This document shows, piece after piece, positions 13,321 through 54,700 of a DNA stretch of 64,000 nt. Location of the stretch: positions 798,104 to 862,103 of the forward strand of contig VXAZ01005695.1 of assembly GCA_013399875.1 (NCBI GenBank), in the 5' to 3' direction. The stretch comes from Gymnorhina tibicen. Taxonomy: Eukaryota; Chordata; Aves; Passeriformes; Artamidae. How positions within the stretch are numbered: position 1 is the stretch's first letter; each line of letters starts with the position of its first letter. The position numbers and the translations under genes were made by a program. Under the pieces are notes generated by a model, which saw nothing but the letters and a program-made list of their open reading frames with translations, was not told the origin of the DNA and made no database searches.

Positions 13321-16300
13321 GCATATTAGACAACATTGCATAAGTGTCCCTGTGACTAGGAACAGCAGATTTTCCCACTGTCTAAAATTTCAGATGCTTA
13401 GTATCTATTCCACAATAAGGGGACTACTTCTACACTGTTTATCTTCTCTGACTGCATAATTTCTGATCCAATGAACCAATGGCACATTATTAAGAGGTTA
13501 TTTCAAATAAATGGTAGTGTCTGATATGATCTGTCTCAAATCTTAAGTTTTCTTCCATCCTCCTGGGAGATGAATTGGACCAAGGATGGAAACACTGATC
13601 AAGCAAAAATCTGCCTTCATATTCACACTCCCACGAGAAAATTAGACAGCACTCTCTTTAAGGACTGATGCTCAAAGTAGTATATTTGAAAGAAAGACTC
13701 TGCTGATGTCAACAGATTTTAGATCAGGTCCTAGAGGCATTCTTCCTAGTTTGAACTGCATAGAGCAGTGATTCGCTATCTATTAACCTTACTGAAGGAG
13801 AGACACAGCATATTAAAACATGTAGTTCAGCTTTTTTGTTCTGTTTCAGGTTTTCTTTGTTTAACCTAGTATTCAAATGAGCACATCCTTTTTAAAATTA
13901 GCTTTAAGGAATTTATACTGCATATTGTTAATCAGGTAAGAGCAGCTTAACACCAACAGTATAACAAATTAGATCATGGAACTACAGAAGAGCTCAAGGA
14001 TGAAGCAATAAAAGTTATGTACTGGCCTGCTCAAGGTTACACAAAAACATTAAGCTCTCTCTTGTTTAGAAGACATTGAAATGAGATATACGAACACAAG
14101 AAAGTAAAAGTAATTCCTTTAAATCTTAAAACGATTAGCAGTTTTATTCTGTAGGGATCTATGGGAGGAGATGGACTCCACCCTGAGGAAGATAAAAGAC
14201 CTTAGTTTTCTCAACTGGAAGGAGTGATTCATGTTAGGTGGAAGTGGTATGCATGTGATATTCCTTATGTGGTAAATTAACTGTTTCTATTAAGAAAACT
14301 CCTAGCATGTGGAATTACTCTATTTTCCTCAGCTCTGCAAAGAAAATTATGCCACCAAAATTTTTCCTTTTTTCCTTACTCCAGGCTGGGTAAAAATGAG
14401 CTGTGTTGATGGCTGTTGATAAATTCTCTTGGCGTATTAAAGAAATCCACTGATTGTCCACTAAGAAAATTATTTTTAAGGAAGGAATAATGGAAAACTT
14501 ATTAGTTCTCAAATTTAATGGGGCTGATTAGCTCTCTAGATAGTAACTTGCTCTATGTTTTGCTGTGGTTTAATAGCCTTACCTATGTACACTTTAGTCA
14601 CTTCAAAGTTTTGTTTTTAGCAGAAAGTTCCCCTGCTCACTAGTGACAGCAGTTTAAGGACTCTTCCTGGGTAGTGGTGAGGATGCCATAAACTCTCCCC
14701 TATTGAACCAAACCAAACCCGCTTAGAGGAGACTCAAATGAGGGCATCATACAAAGCCAGTTCTGTGAAACTTTATTATTTGCTGCTTTGCTGTTTCTTT
14801 AGCCCACAGGCTGCTGCAAGGAAGCCTTCCCACTGCTTTTAAGAGCAAAATGGGAATGTAAGTGCAAATCTTAACATTTTTCTTGTTTAGATTTTAGTTT
14901 GACTTTCCACGGGACCTTATCTTGTAATCAGACACATTACTTCACAGTCAGTCATGAAATGGCCATTACGTCCCTGAACAATTTTTTTTGGAAAAGTCTT
15001 AAGACTGAAATTGTATTTAGCTTTTGGATTTTTTTTTTTTTTAAGTGTGACTGCACATGTTACAAGTAGCTTATTTGGATTTGAATTATGATCTTCTGGC
15101 ATGTTTTGGTTGGGAAAGCTGGAAAAAAGTAAGAAACTGAAATATGGTTTCTGGATTGTAAAACATTTAGATAAGCGATTCTTCCTCATAAAAACACTTG
15201 GTTTTTAGTATTTATGAAGCAATCTGGAGATGTAATTCAGAAATAAATAGGAAGGGTTTTACCAAAAACCCCCAAAACCCTGTAACTGAGTAAACTGTAA
15301 GCATTTCATGGCATTGCATTTGTAGTGCTCAGTATTCACAATGTGCTTCCAGGTAGTATTGGGTTCTCCTTATTTGTTATTCTGTAGTTTGGCTTCACAC
15401 ATATTTATAGTGCTCTTCCAGCACTTAGGTGAAAGGCCCACAAGGGCCAGGAAACTTCCCTCCTTTGAATCTGAAAGAATGGGTCTTGTTAGCCCCTTGA
15501 AAGCTTTATCCCTAAAAATTGTACAAACAAATCCTTATCCTCCCTAAATATTTCTGTCATGTATTATTAAAATTCTCATCTCAGGAGCTAAAGGAAGGTA
15601 GGAGAAAACCCAGCAACCATGGTGGTGGAAGCCTTGGGCATAAGGCTGTGTGTATTCGTGCAGTTGAAGTTGGTTTCATTAAGTACTTGCTTCATCAAGT
15701 AATGATGATTCAATCTTTCTTCTGTTATTGATACTAGTTTCTACTCCTAGTGCAGGCATCAAGGCTTGCTTTTTAAATGTTATTTATTTATTCTCCAGGG
15801 TGTGAGCACACTTCTTTTCAGACTGGAGAGCAGATGGCTGCTCTCAGAAAGAGGAGGAATATTTTTGTGCAGAAGAGAATCCAGAGTAACCCTCAGTATT
15901 ACCACAACAACAGTAATTGTTTCACAAACCAAAATGAGATTTTTTTTTTCACATTAGTGCCAATCTGTAGATCCCATGAGCACAATCAATGCAGCTGTAG
16001 TACAGACCGGAATATCTTCTGTGGTCAACTGTAAATAGCAACTCTGTATCCATGGTTTATTTTTACCATAGTGTGCTATAATAGGAAAAATAGCAAATGG
16101 TAAGTCTATATATAGCCTGTTACCAAGACTGTGAGCTAAATGGTTAGTCAACAGTAAAATCCTATCCTAATCAACAAATGTCTTTAGGTCCAGTAATAAT
16201 ATTTTGGATATCAAAATAATGTATACTAGGTACTGAGAGGAATTGCAGCAGTGCAGCTAATATTTTATGGGTTTTTTATGGCTCTTTTCAAGGTCAAGTA

Positions 16301-19300
16301 GGAATTTTGTGACTCATTCTGACTTTAACAGACTGGATATGGATGGCAAAATCTATGTTGCTGTACCTATATTGCCTGACTTCTTCTTTTCTGCATCTTT
16401 CTTTCGTTGGACCAGCAAAAATTCATTTTCCTTTTAGGTGACATTAATTAACCATTAAATTGTGAATAGCTCAGAAAAGGAGACCCCCCTCCCTCTGCCT
16501 TGTTCTTTATTCCTAAACTTAAAAACTCACTATAGAGAAGTATAAATTTTATTCCAGACTTGAAAATGTGGTGTTCTTTTATATTTTATTTATAACTATT
16601 TTGTGACTGACAAGGTTAGGAAAGTATATAACAAATTCTTAGATAAGTCTTCAAGGTTACTTCACATTAGACATGATAGGTAGGAAAAAAGTACAGGCAG
16701 AAGTCAGTTTTCCTTATCTTTTGTATAAACAAGCTGGTATTTCATTCAAGGCCTTTTCCTTAACTTTTGGCATACCAGATCACTATCAGCTAGTCACAGG
16801 GAGAGACATGCAAACATGTTGTTGACTATTTATCTATTGAATTTATGAACTGGATTCCAAGGAAAGCAGGCTCCTGCATTCATTCCATCTTTGTGCTTGC
16901 CTGCCATTCCCTGCCTTTCTCCCCTTCACAATCATTTGTGACTTATCTTACTAGTCTTAAACATGCTTCATGAAAATCTGGAGGTCTGTAATTATAGGAA
17001 GTTCCTATTTTTACAGAACTCAAGGGTAGAGGAAAGAATGCCCTGCTTGTGGGGCTGTCTATCCCACAACAAGGGAAAAGTAAGGGAAACTCTCTCCTTA
17101 CCTGGGTTTGGGACCACGATGTGGATGGGCCTGCAGCCTTCTCCTGTGAGCCAAACACCCTCTCCTGTGAGCTAATCAGCAGGTGTGATGGAGACACAGC
17201 ATCCTTGGAACTCCGTGGGGTAATGCCAGAGTGGGCCAAGGCACGGTGAGATATCAGTGATGTGGAGGGTTTTAAGGATGACAGAGCTGGGAGCGTGCTT
17301 GGGGGTCTATATGGATATTGTGGGTTTTGGTGTGCCAAGCAGGTGAATGGAATTACTGCAGGATGTAATTCCACATCAAAGGAGAGAGCACTGAGGACTG
17401 TGTGAAAGAACTGGGGGGTACCATGGTGAGAGGTTAGAATGCATACGGGAAAAAGAGCTGGGCTATGAAAAGCACCACAGACATGATGAAGGACTAGGGG
17501 TATTTTGTTTGGGGAGTGTTCACGACAAGTATCTCTTGGAAAACATGCACTATTTATTAATTCTGCTGTTTTACGGTAGCATCATGTATTCATTACAATG
17601 AACTTTGTTTACATGAGCCTGATCGAATACCTTCTGAAGTAAATGCTACTTTTATTTGCTATCAAAGGAACTAGATAAGGTCCCTGCTATAACATAGGTA
17701 ATTTATTTGCATGATGTTTATGAATGACTTTGAAGTATATATTTGTAATTTAAATCCTAACATTAGTAATACCTGTTAGAAATGCAGACATGAGCTTCTC
17801 AATTAATTTTTATTCTTCTTAGTTTTATTATGAACTATATACAACTGAGACAGGATTGATATCTTAGAACTTCTTTTTGTTCATATTTTTAGGGGCTTGA
17901 GGACTTCCTTCTTTTGTGCTTATACAGCACCTAATAGTTGTCCATGCCATCATGATTCCTGATTTCATTGCAGTATAAGTAATTATAAATTATTTTATCT
18001 GTTTACAAAACTATATAATAATATAAAATAATTATAGTGCTCAAAGACTAGGTATGGTCTTCATCCATTCTTTGGTCTAAGGAATTATATTTGATGTTGA
18101 TGCCAGTTCTGCAGAGAAGGGAGTCCTAATTCAGGCAGATAAATTTGTAAAGTGGATAAAATACTTTAGAAGCAAAAGAGTAATTCAGTTAGTTTTCTCC
18201 TACATTTTTAGGATTGGGCTACATTAAGCCTTTTCTTATTCAGCTGCCTTCTTAGTAGTGTTAGATAGTCCTACTGTTGGAAGAAATCATGGGAATACTC
18301 ATGTACAGTGTCTGCAACTTCCTCATCTCCATCTTGTCTAGACACCAGCAATCTCATAGTATATTCATGCCTCCAGAACATCTAGACTTCTCTTAACTGG
18401 AAACCCTGAATGAGGTAGTAGAACAGAGAGAATCTGTTTTCCCTTTTAAAGTTCCTTCTTTCCCAGTGGCTAGGTCCGGTATTGTAATGAATACCAAATC
18501 AGTGTCGTATTTCACAGCATGGTTCTCAAATTCATGTCACAGGGGAAAGGTGAGACAGTGTTATTTATTCCAATGTCATTGACTAAAAATACTACTTGAA
18601 ATTACAAGAGATTAATAAAGTGATCTTGAAAAATAGTGTGGTATATATGCTATCTTACTGATGTTTTATTTTCAGTTTAAATGTACTTAGAAAGCTTTCT
18701 GGCAATTGCATAAGATAGAATTTAAATTTCTGTGAGAGAGGCATGGAATTAATCCATACTTTTTTTGGCACTGTCTGCTCCACTGTGTCATAAAGCCAGG
18801 CTACCTAACTTTTTCTGTTTCAGACATCTTGGGATTTTTACATCCTTTTCTTTCTTCAGTGGCATAGATGGAGGACAGTCCTGCTCCATCTTTCTCAGTT
18901 ACTGAGGAGCCAGGGTATTTTTTTGAAGTGGGGATTGTGGTATTAGTTTTGAATGAGCAGAGCAAATATCTAAATCTGCTATTTTTTGCTTGGAAAAAAT
19001 TTCTTTTGTTCTTGTCAACTGTTGTTTAAGGGAGAGGTAAGAGTGCCAGATTGGACTTTTTACCCTAAGTTTTTCCAGAAAATGAAATATATGTGCGAAT
19101 GGGGAGAGGGAGCACTTCTTGGCTCTGTTTCTTTGTATTGCTGTTACACCTATAACATAGTACCTGTATTTTATTTCTAAGAATCCTTTTCCTTGCTTTA
19201 ATCTATAGCCTGTGGCAGCTTTGGCTTGAGATGTGGGAGCCAAACCTGCCTCCTCTGAAATAACCTGGACAAAATTTGTGTTAAAGGATGTGGAGACAAC

Positions 19301-20759
19301 CTCTGCATTCCAGGAGTATTAAAGCCAAATAGGGATATCATACTTCCCTTCATTAGGTGAAATTGGTGAACTGTAAATAATAATTGGTCAGTGGGTATAG
19401 CCAAATACCCTGTAAAACAAAGCTGGACACTAGCCACATGGTATTTGCTATCTGCCTGACCTCATCTGTCCTTGAACTGGAAAATGGGATGTCTTGTGGG
19501 ATTCCTCCTCACCACTTTCTGAGGCACTCATACCATACTTCATCTTAGGCATCTGCTGGCTCCTTCTCCTGGGTGGGTTTTTTTGGTGTATCCTACAAAC
19601 TGTTGTTTATGGTATGGACACATCTGGCAGTACTGCTGGTGAGCCACTGTGGCTTGTGGGATGATACTTGGAAGAGCTCTGCATTAATCTGTTGTGCAAA
19701 GGAAGATGTTCTATTGCAGTTTTTCCATGACTCAGAAAAACAAAGAAACCTAAAAGGTCATATGGTGGTGTGTGATTTGTTTGGTGGGTTCATTCAATAT
19801 TGCCATTGTGCATTTGGCCCAACCACAGTGAGTCAACTGGGTTGGATTGACTCAGACAAAGTAGAGGACTTGCACAACAGTAGGACTTCAGTCATTCTAA
19901 ATTCCCTTGCTAATTCACATCAAAGAGACGAAATTACGTATGGAGTGCAGATTTTTTTATTAAGCGGGAGTGTTGTAATACTTGCACATCTAAAATCAGT
20001 TTGAAGTGGAACATGGGCATCCCAGTATTTTTATGGAACTTGCCTAAGTGTTTTACTACCTTGAACTTCCATTAGTTAGGCAAATAAACCTACTGTCAGG
20101 AAAGGATATAGAAATTGGCTTGAGCATGTAAGCTTTTCTTGTACTGACTTGGCTGGATCTACTTGGACCCAACAGATTCAAGCACATTAACAGCAGAAAG
20201 TCGAAGTTGTAAGGTGGTGAAATTGCAGCTATCTGTCACATGGTGCTCTGGAGCCTGAAACCTGCTCCTTGAATAATTACGTGACAGCTTCCCCTGGCTT
20301 TGCAGGGTAACTTGTGTGCTCTGGCACCACACCCCCAAATGCCAAGAGCCGGCACTTTTCACCTCAAAAGCTTTACCGTGTCACCCGAGGCGGCTGCGGG
20401 GAGCAGCTCCCCCGTCCTGCCGTGACTGACTTCAAGCTTCCCCCTCAGCACTGCTCCGGATCCGGTTGCCCACGAAGGCCTTCACTTTCTGAGGAGGGGC
20501 TGGGTGCCGCCCCCTCGCCCGGCGCACGCAGGCGGCTGAAAGGCTCGGCCGCCCGGGAGCGCTACCCCGAGGCCACAGGGTGGCCGCGGGGTAAGAGCCG
20601 CCCTCAGGCGGCGGTGCTGTCCCAGGCTGCCCTTGCCCGGAGGCGCAGCTCCCAGAGCCGGGGGACGAGGCGCGGGGGCGGGACGGCGCCGCGGGGATGC
20701 CGGTTCGCCCGGCCCGGCTCGCAAGGACGCCCCGCGGGCGTGGCGGGTTCCGCGGGGGG

Positions 20760-20779
20760 ACTACACCTCCCGGCGTGCC
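20760..20779 (+). promoter_or_regulatory. ZNF143/THAP11-like site
   Basis: ACTACACCTCCCGGCGTGCC fits the known ACTACAnnTCCCAGCATGC-type promoter motif, with two substitutions in the second half (CCGGCGTGC for CCAGCATGC). Such sites lie in many vertebrate CpG-island promoters and bind ZNF143 and THAP11-HCFC1. The match is by eye only. Confidence 0.65.
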
Positions 20780-20813
20780 CCGCGGGTCGTCGTTTTGCGG
20801 GGCATGCCGGGAG
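20767..20813. repeat. 17-bp near-perfect inverted repeat in the STK3 promoter
   Basis: The left arm CTCCCGGCGTGCCCCGC (20767-20783) and the right arm GCGGGGCATGCCGGGAG (20797-20813) are reverse complements except at one position (G against A), separated by a 13-base spacer. The left arm is the second half of the ZNF143-like site and the right arm is the same half-site on the other strand, so the whole reads as two convergent sites. Confidence 0.9.
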
Positions 20814-20960
20814 CACGGCAGCACCGCGGCCTCCATGATCTTCCCCTCCCGCCGGCGCGGCAGCGCCCGCTCGTCTGGCGGTGGGCAGGGCTTTCTCGCA
20901 GCCACCGCTCTGAGCGACGTCCACATCACCCTATCAGCGCCGGCTCTAGCGCGGCTGTAG

Positions 20961-20965
20961 CCAAT
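20961..20965 (+). promoter_or_regulatory. CCAAT box (NF-Y)
   Basis: GTAGCCAATGAGCG matches the NF-Y consensus core CCAAT with a favourable purine-rich right flank. It sits about 190 bases before the STK3 start codon and just before a GC box, a common pairing in CpG-island promoters. Confidence 0.65.
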
Positions 20966-20976
20966 GAGCGACAGGG

Positions 20977-20984
20977 GGGGCGGG
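20977..20984 (+). promoter_or_regulatory. GC box (SP/KLF)
   Basis: GGGGCGGG inside a longer G-run, 11 bases after the CCAAT box, is a perfect SP1-family core. It is isolated evidence only, since such cores are frequent in CpG islands. Confidence 0.6.
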
Positions 20985-21150
20985 CCCTCGCCGCGCCGGA
21001 GGTAGCGGTAGTGGCGGCAGCCGGAGCGCGGCCGTGGGAGGGCGCGGGCCCTGGGTCAAGGGACAGAGAGGCCGCTCGGGAGTTGTGCGGGTCCGGCGGG
21101 GCCCGGGGGCTCGGTCAGCGGCCCCGGGGGGCCGCGGCGGCGACAGCGGC

Positions 21151-48786
<27,636 letters not shown>

Positions 48787-51700
48787 TAAAGCTGTATGGT
48801 TTTGAATAGAGATTTTAATACTAACAATTATTACTTTCTTCCTATTGACTCCAGTTTGCCTGCATTTTAACACATCTCTGTAAGGTTTCAGAATGCCTTT
48901 ATCTCCACTTGAGAGGGAACTACAGCAATAAACTCTTAATTGGCTTTGGGGTAATATATACTGTACCTGCACTTGGAGACTTTCATCACCAAGAGTCTGT
49001 CCTCTTTTGAAAGGCAGTTTTGAAATGAAGGTGACCTAAAGAAGAATTCAGAACTGTCGTCTGGGAGCAGTGCTAATATTAGTAACACCTGACAGCTTTT
49101 ATTTATTAGTCACTCCTAAGGTCTTTTACTGAATTAGTTTACTTTTTGCAAAATAAAATCTAAATAGAATTAGTTGCTTTATGAGGAGTAGCAGTTACAA
49201 GGGAATTACTTGGAGAAGTTCATGGGGAACAGTGTTTACCTTGGGATAACTTGATACTGTTAGTCATGCTGTTATTATTTTGTAATGAGCTATAGAATAG
49301 CTATGCTGATTGCACTGAGCACCAATAAACACTCCATTCTTAAATTGTTTAAAACCCATTTTGAATTAAGAAGGCACTTTATATTGCTTAAAGCATATTT
49401 TTGTCCAAAAAATCTTTGCAATTTGCTGCAAAAATGTCATGCATCCTAGATTATTTTATCCAGTTTACTTTTGCTGGTGCCTCATATATTGGGATCTTAA
49501 TATAAAGAAGCCACCACTGTAGAAGGAGAAGGTACTGTTCATATACGATTCTTGTAAGGTGATTCACATCTGAATTCAAGTGTGTTTAGTGCTATTTTTC
49601 TCGTGGGCTTCTTGATTTTTGGTTGTGTGCTCTTTGGAGGAGAGATATTTCCTGAAATTTCATGACAATGTGCAGCTGCATTAAAGCTAGAGAGTGATTT
49701 GCATTTAGAAATATTACATAATTTTGGAAGCAAAGTTTTAATAGTTTCCTTGCACCACATTTTTCTTCCATGTAATTAACTGTTTTAAAATTACTATTCA
49801 AACTAAAAATACTCAGGCGAAAGCTGAGAACAAAGTAAGTATCTCTGAAGCTGGATTTTGATGGGAATTTAAGTTAAGATGAAATAACCTCTAAAAATAT
49901 TTTGAAGAATGGTTGATGACAGATTAAATACATTTGATCATGCTGGGATTTTTGGTTATACTTCTAACAAAAATGCCTTAATTACATCTGAGTAACATCA
50001 TTGTATGTAGTTGCACCAGCTGCTGAAAGGTGAGGACTACATTATCAGAGAGGATTTTTATGTGCATGACAATAGCTGCTTATAAATCAAAGGTCACCAA
50101 TTTTGAATGCCTGTGGACCTATTTAACTGTTGCAATCAAGTGAATGCTATCAAAGGCCAAAGTAATTTAACACAATTCTGGATTACATACAACATGTGTT
50201 CTTGTTAATAAATTACGTTACGGTTTTTAAGGGCTTGTATGTAGTTAGTACTCTTTTGTATATTTGATATCTTCAGTTTTTCGTAATTTTTATTAGTGAG
50301 TTGTTACAGTGGTTAACAAGAAATACACAGATTTAAGTTGCAATAGTTTTTCTGGTGTCATATGATACAGCTTCACAAGACTTTTGGCCATATGTAGATG
50401 CTTTGTTTTAGTTACGACACAGAATTGATACAGGCAAGCATGAAAGCTTGGGCAAATTTTCATTGCTTTTTCTAGATGTTGCTGGAGTTCTGTGGTATTT
50501 ATGTAAGGCACAATCTTGTTGCCTGGGAATGCACAGTGAAATTACCATGTGCACTATTTTGCTTTAGGCTGGTTGGCACTGCCACAAAGGTAATGCACTG
50601 CCAGTAGGCCATTTCCTTGTCAACTGCATTTACAGCTTAATAGAAATATTACATGACTTCTTTAAACAAGTGTTTTGGCAGAGAGGAAATAGCAGATTCC
50701 ATGCAAACAAGCATAGCTTCCTTTGCTTAACCACACTCTGACTACTCCAAAGAACTGTACTAGTTTCAGCTGGGAAAGAAGAAGTAGGGGGTGCAAAATG
50801 GAATTTCAGGTGGGAGGGGGAAGAAAAAGCAGGTTTTTTCTGGTTAAGTGTTCCTGTCATAGTGTATTTGACTGCATATGTGTCATCCATGCTATTTCAC
50901 GTGTTTCTGCTGCAATTCTGAGTTCAACAGGAGCTGTAGTTGTCACACTTGGTTTGAGGCTCAAAGGTCAAGAGCACTTGCCAGCTCAGTAGTTTTAATG
51001 CTTTATTCACCTGAGAATTATGGAATGACTCACATATTCGATGTCAGAGTCCTTTTCTGCTTTTGCTAATGATGAAAAGTGAAACTTCTGTATTTTCTGT
51101 GGGTTTCTTTCAAAGAAGGAGTGTTTTCAGATAGTTTTAAAGTAGGGAAAAATACAAATATCCTCAAGGTTGCCCTAAAACGTGGTGATACGGCCACTAG
51201 AAATAGCAAGGAATTTGCTGATAAAAAATCACTCAAAGCTAGGTAATTTAACCCATCTAGCAGGGCTAAAAGCATGTTGATTGCAGTAGACTGTCCAGCA
51301 GCCAGGGGTAATGTGGCTAACAGTGTTTGCATCTGCCTTTGATTGCTCTGCTGTGATGAGCAGTTAGCAATTTATAGTGGAGCTCATTAAAGGAGACTTC
51401 ACTGTGGTTCTAGAGCAAGACTCAATCTCTTCCTCTGAAGCTGCAGCGATGTTTTAACAGCTGAGTTCCCGTGTCCCCATTGACTGCAGCATGTATGCCA
51501 TCCTGTAGTGATAAAATATTTATGTCCTACCACAGACAAAACTTAGTGCAAACCATTAACTGTTTCATTCAGTCACTCCTCTGCATGTGACATCTATCCT
51601 TATTATTTCTAAATTCCCTTTTTTTAATTTGTAACAAGACCACAGAAAATGGACTGTTTTACTGTAGTAGTTGTGATTTTGCTTTTTTGCTAAAAACTGG

Positions 51701-54700
51701 TAACATGCTTGTGAAATATCCTCTGTCTTTGCTAATCAAGCCATGATCTCAAATTGTCGTGTAAGAATTGTTTTTGGTGGAACATCCTTTAAGCTGCATA
51801 ATTTTTGTATGATCCTTCTGCTGCTGGTATTTGGCTTTAATAACAAGTAGATTAATAACACTTTGCCATAAAGCTAATCTTAAAACTTAAGCATGGCTCT
51901 TTTTGAGGTCCTTCTCTAGGCCTTACTAGGTCCTTCTTTAGGCTTACTAAAATTTTTCTTTATGTTCATGCAATGATGTGATCAGTTATTCCTGCAAGGC
52001 TGAGATTTTTATGATCAATTTAAGTGTGGGCTGCTGGTGCTAGAGAGGCTGTCCATAGCCGGGAGTTCTGACCTTTCTGTTAAATAAGCACTAACATTTT
52101 TGTGGCCTCACATGGAGCTGGATAAAGGAACTGATGTTCTGAAAAGTTAACATGAAGGAAACCTCCTAGAACTGGGCCAGAGAAGTTGTAGGAGCATGTA
52201 GTGGACAGAGGAAACATGCTGAGGGAGTTACTGCTTTTGAGCCTTTTAGACCAACTATAGAACTGCAACGTGTGTTTTATAAAATTTGCTCTTCTTTGCA
52301 AGGTCAACAGTTACTGACAGGTTGGTGTGCTTCAAATAAATGCTGGTAGCTCTCTTATAAAAGGGAAGGAAAAGAAAAAGCCAAAAAATGCTCAGACTCT
52401 TTTCTTTCATGCTTATCAGGCAGCTGCAATAATTCGCGTTGTTGTGGCATGGAAGAAGCTGGTGCTAGATGTGTTTTTCAACACTTCACAGTATTGGTCT
52501 TTGTTTCTTTATGGTGAAGTTTGTTGGAAATGGACATGTGGGCATCACATGTTCTGCAGTGAATTGGAGGAAGCCAATTTGAACTGCTTCCATTTGCCTT
52601 AAGTCCAATCATGATATTTATTTTTCCAGGGCACTTTCCCAGATTATCCATGCCTCCTGCTTAGCCTGTGTCATTTCCACCCTGGACAAACCTGTTTGTA
52701 ATAACCTTTTATTCCTGATGTATCTTATAACAAACTACAATTTCCCAGTTTTTTATTCTCAACATATTGCATTAAAACTGGAGATTGAAGTGAGAATTAT
52801 TGCTGTGTAGGGCTGTAAGAAAAAAAGGCGGTGTCATGTGGAGCATGGCAGTTGGATTCGGACCAGTTTTTCAGCCATTGATAAGACAGTTTTCTGTATG
52901 CCTTTTGTGCCAGAAATTGAGGAGAGGAAAAAAGAAAAACCACTGGTCTTTCTGTATAGTCACTCTTGCATTTCTTCTCTCCAACAGATGGTGTTATCTC
53001 ATTGGTTTATATTATTTTCTCAAAGAGTTCAGATATCTTATCTCAGCATTACTGCTTTTAAATTAGACTAGGTTTGTAAAAGTATATGGTTTTCTTATTT
53101 TAGTGCTTTTGCTTATCTTTAGAAAAGACTTTGAATTAACTTCTAAAAGTCCTTTACCTTTTAAGAACTTTCTATGAGACACTGTTAATTTGTAACTTGA
53201 GGTCTTCTTGCCTGCTGTATCAAGATAGAGTGAGCTAATATTTAAAGAATTTAAAATATGGATATTTCATTGTACATTACTGTTCATTATTTTACTACTC
53301 TTCATAATCTTATGGAAGAATGACAGTGAGCTGTGATGATATAAGGTGCACGTAATACGTGTTTACAGTGGGGACCTAAGACACTGATGCGATATGGTTG
53401 TGACAGCAGAGGAATTGCAGAAGCATGTGTTCTGTTGCAGGGTTTTCAAAGAGCTGTTGTAAGACCTTTGGCCCTCTCTTGGCTTTAAATGGAGTTTTTG
53501 TATTTGCTTTATACAGACCTAAATGCAGGTGGTGGGTGCAGAGGGGTGGTATTTCTACCTGTTTCCGTGCATTTTCAACACCCATTTCTGCTGGAATGAG
53601 CATTTAGGTGGCCACATGATAAGGTGGATCAGAAAATGGATCCATCTGAAAACTAACTAAGTAACAAGAAGTAGCTTCCAGTGATATTAACAGGGTGCTT
53701 GAACCAGGTAGGGACAAAAACGTGTGGCTGGGACTGGTAGAAGAAATGGGTCATGTGCTTTTGGGCGTCAGCCAAGTTGACTTAAGGTAGTTGAAAAACC
53801 AGAGTCTCAGCTGGCCATCTATAAATTTATTATGATTAAAATTAGTAATTATTTAAGGAAACTGTGGAGCTTCTCTGAAGTTGACTCTTAAAAATGCTTG
53901 TCCGAAGGGACACACTGACATTTTTGTAGCTGTCCTACCTGTCCTTTGAGGCTTTTCCTGGTTGGGCATATTGATAAAATTAGACAGGATTCTAGACCTT
54001 TCATGGCTGAGTGTTCCCCCACAAAGCCTTTCTCCTTCTCCACCTCATTCTGTTCTTCCATCTTTAAATGCTATTGCTGTGATACAACAGAACTTCATGG
54101 GGGAAACTTCCAGTAGCCTTCAGTTTGCATGCAGCTGAAGGCAAGCGTTGATTTATAATATATTTGCCTCTGGTACTATTTATAGCCAAAGTTTCAAATA
54201 GGTGTTATAACTTTATTCAAGAAAAAAAAAATAAGCACTGTTAACACCAGACTGTATTTGTCTAACAAAAGATAAAGTATGTTCTCTTATAGACTGGGGA
54301 AAAAAAAAAACCAGTCTCAAAGGAATTTCTTTCCACATAAATCACCGTGAGAAATACGAGTCCATATTCTAATGCGATATGTAACATTTTTTTCTTGAGT
54401 GAGTAGTAGTAGTATGTGGTTCAGACCACTTGTACCTATACTAATACCAGTGCTGATCTGGGTATTATATCTTTGGTAGCTTTCTTTTTTTGTTCAACAA
54501 CTTTTCAGGATTGAACTCTAAGGAAGTGTGACTTACTTAAGGGTTCTTAACAAAGGAAAGCTTTAAATTTTAATTAAAAATGTTGCTAATTCAAATTAGC
54601 ATGCAACCTGTCCACCTGCTCTGATCAAAATGTAAATGATTGCTCTGTGGGGATTTTTGTATGAATCGAAAACCAAAACAGATGAGACAATACTTTCAGC

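Larger units (their letters stand above)
3971..20379. other. Intergenic region with no recognisable gene
   Basis: The base composition drops sharply to AT-rich after about 3970 and stays so until the STK3 island. I find no conserved protein, no tRNA-like or rRNA sequence and no clear CR1 or LTR copy here. The longest open frames (4841-5326 and 19573-20004 on the plus strand, 11417-11815 on the minus strand) match no family I know and look like chance. Short structures are a TA/TATG microsatellite at 8118-8152, an AAACC run near 10122-10138, and AT-rich palindromes at 13262-13320. If the left island belongs to OSR2, this span separates two divergent promoters and is where shared or OSR2 enhancers would be expected, but conservation cannot be judged from one genome. 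Confidence 0.6.

Noticed and set aside
19573..20004. A 143-codon plus-strand open frame just upstream of the STK3 island
   Set aside because: No family match, no Kozak or promoter support and ordinary AT-rich composition.
20314..20838. A 174-codon open frame in the STK3 promoter, in the same frame as the STK3 start
   Set aside because: It ends at TGA 20836-20838, and further in-frame stops at 20911, 20947 and 20965 separate it from the STK3 start, so it is not an N-terminal extension. Its text is typical of CpG islands.
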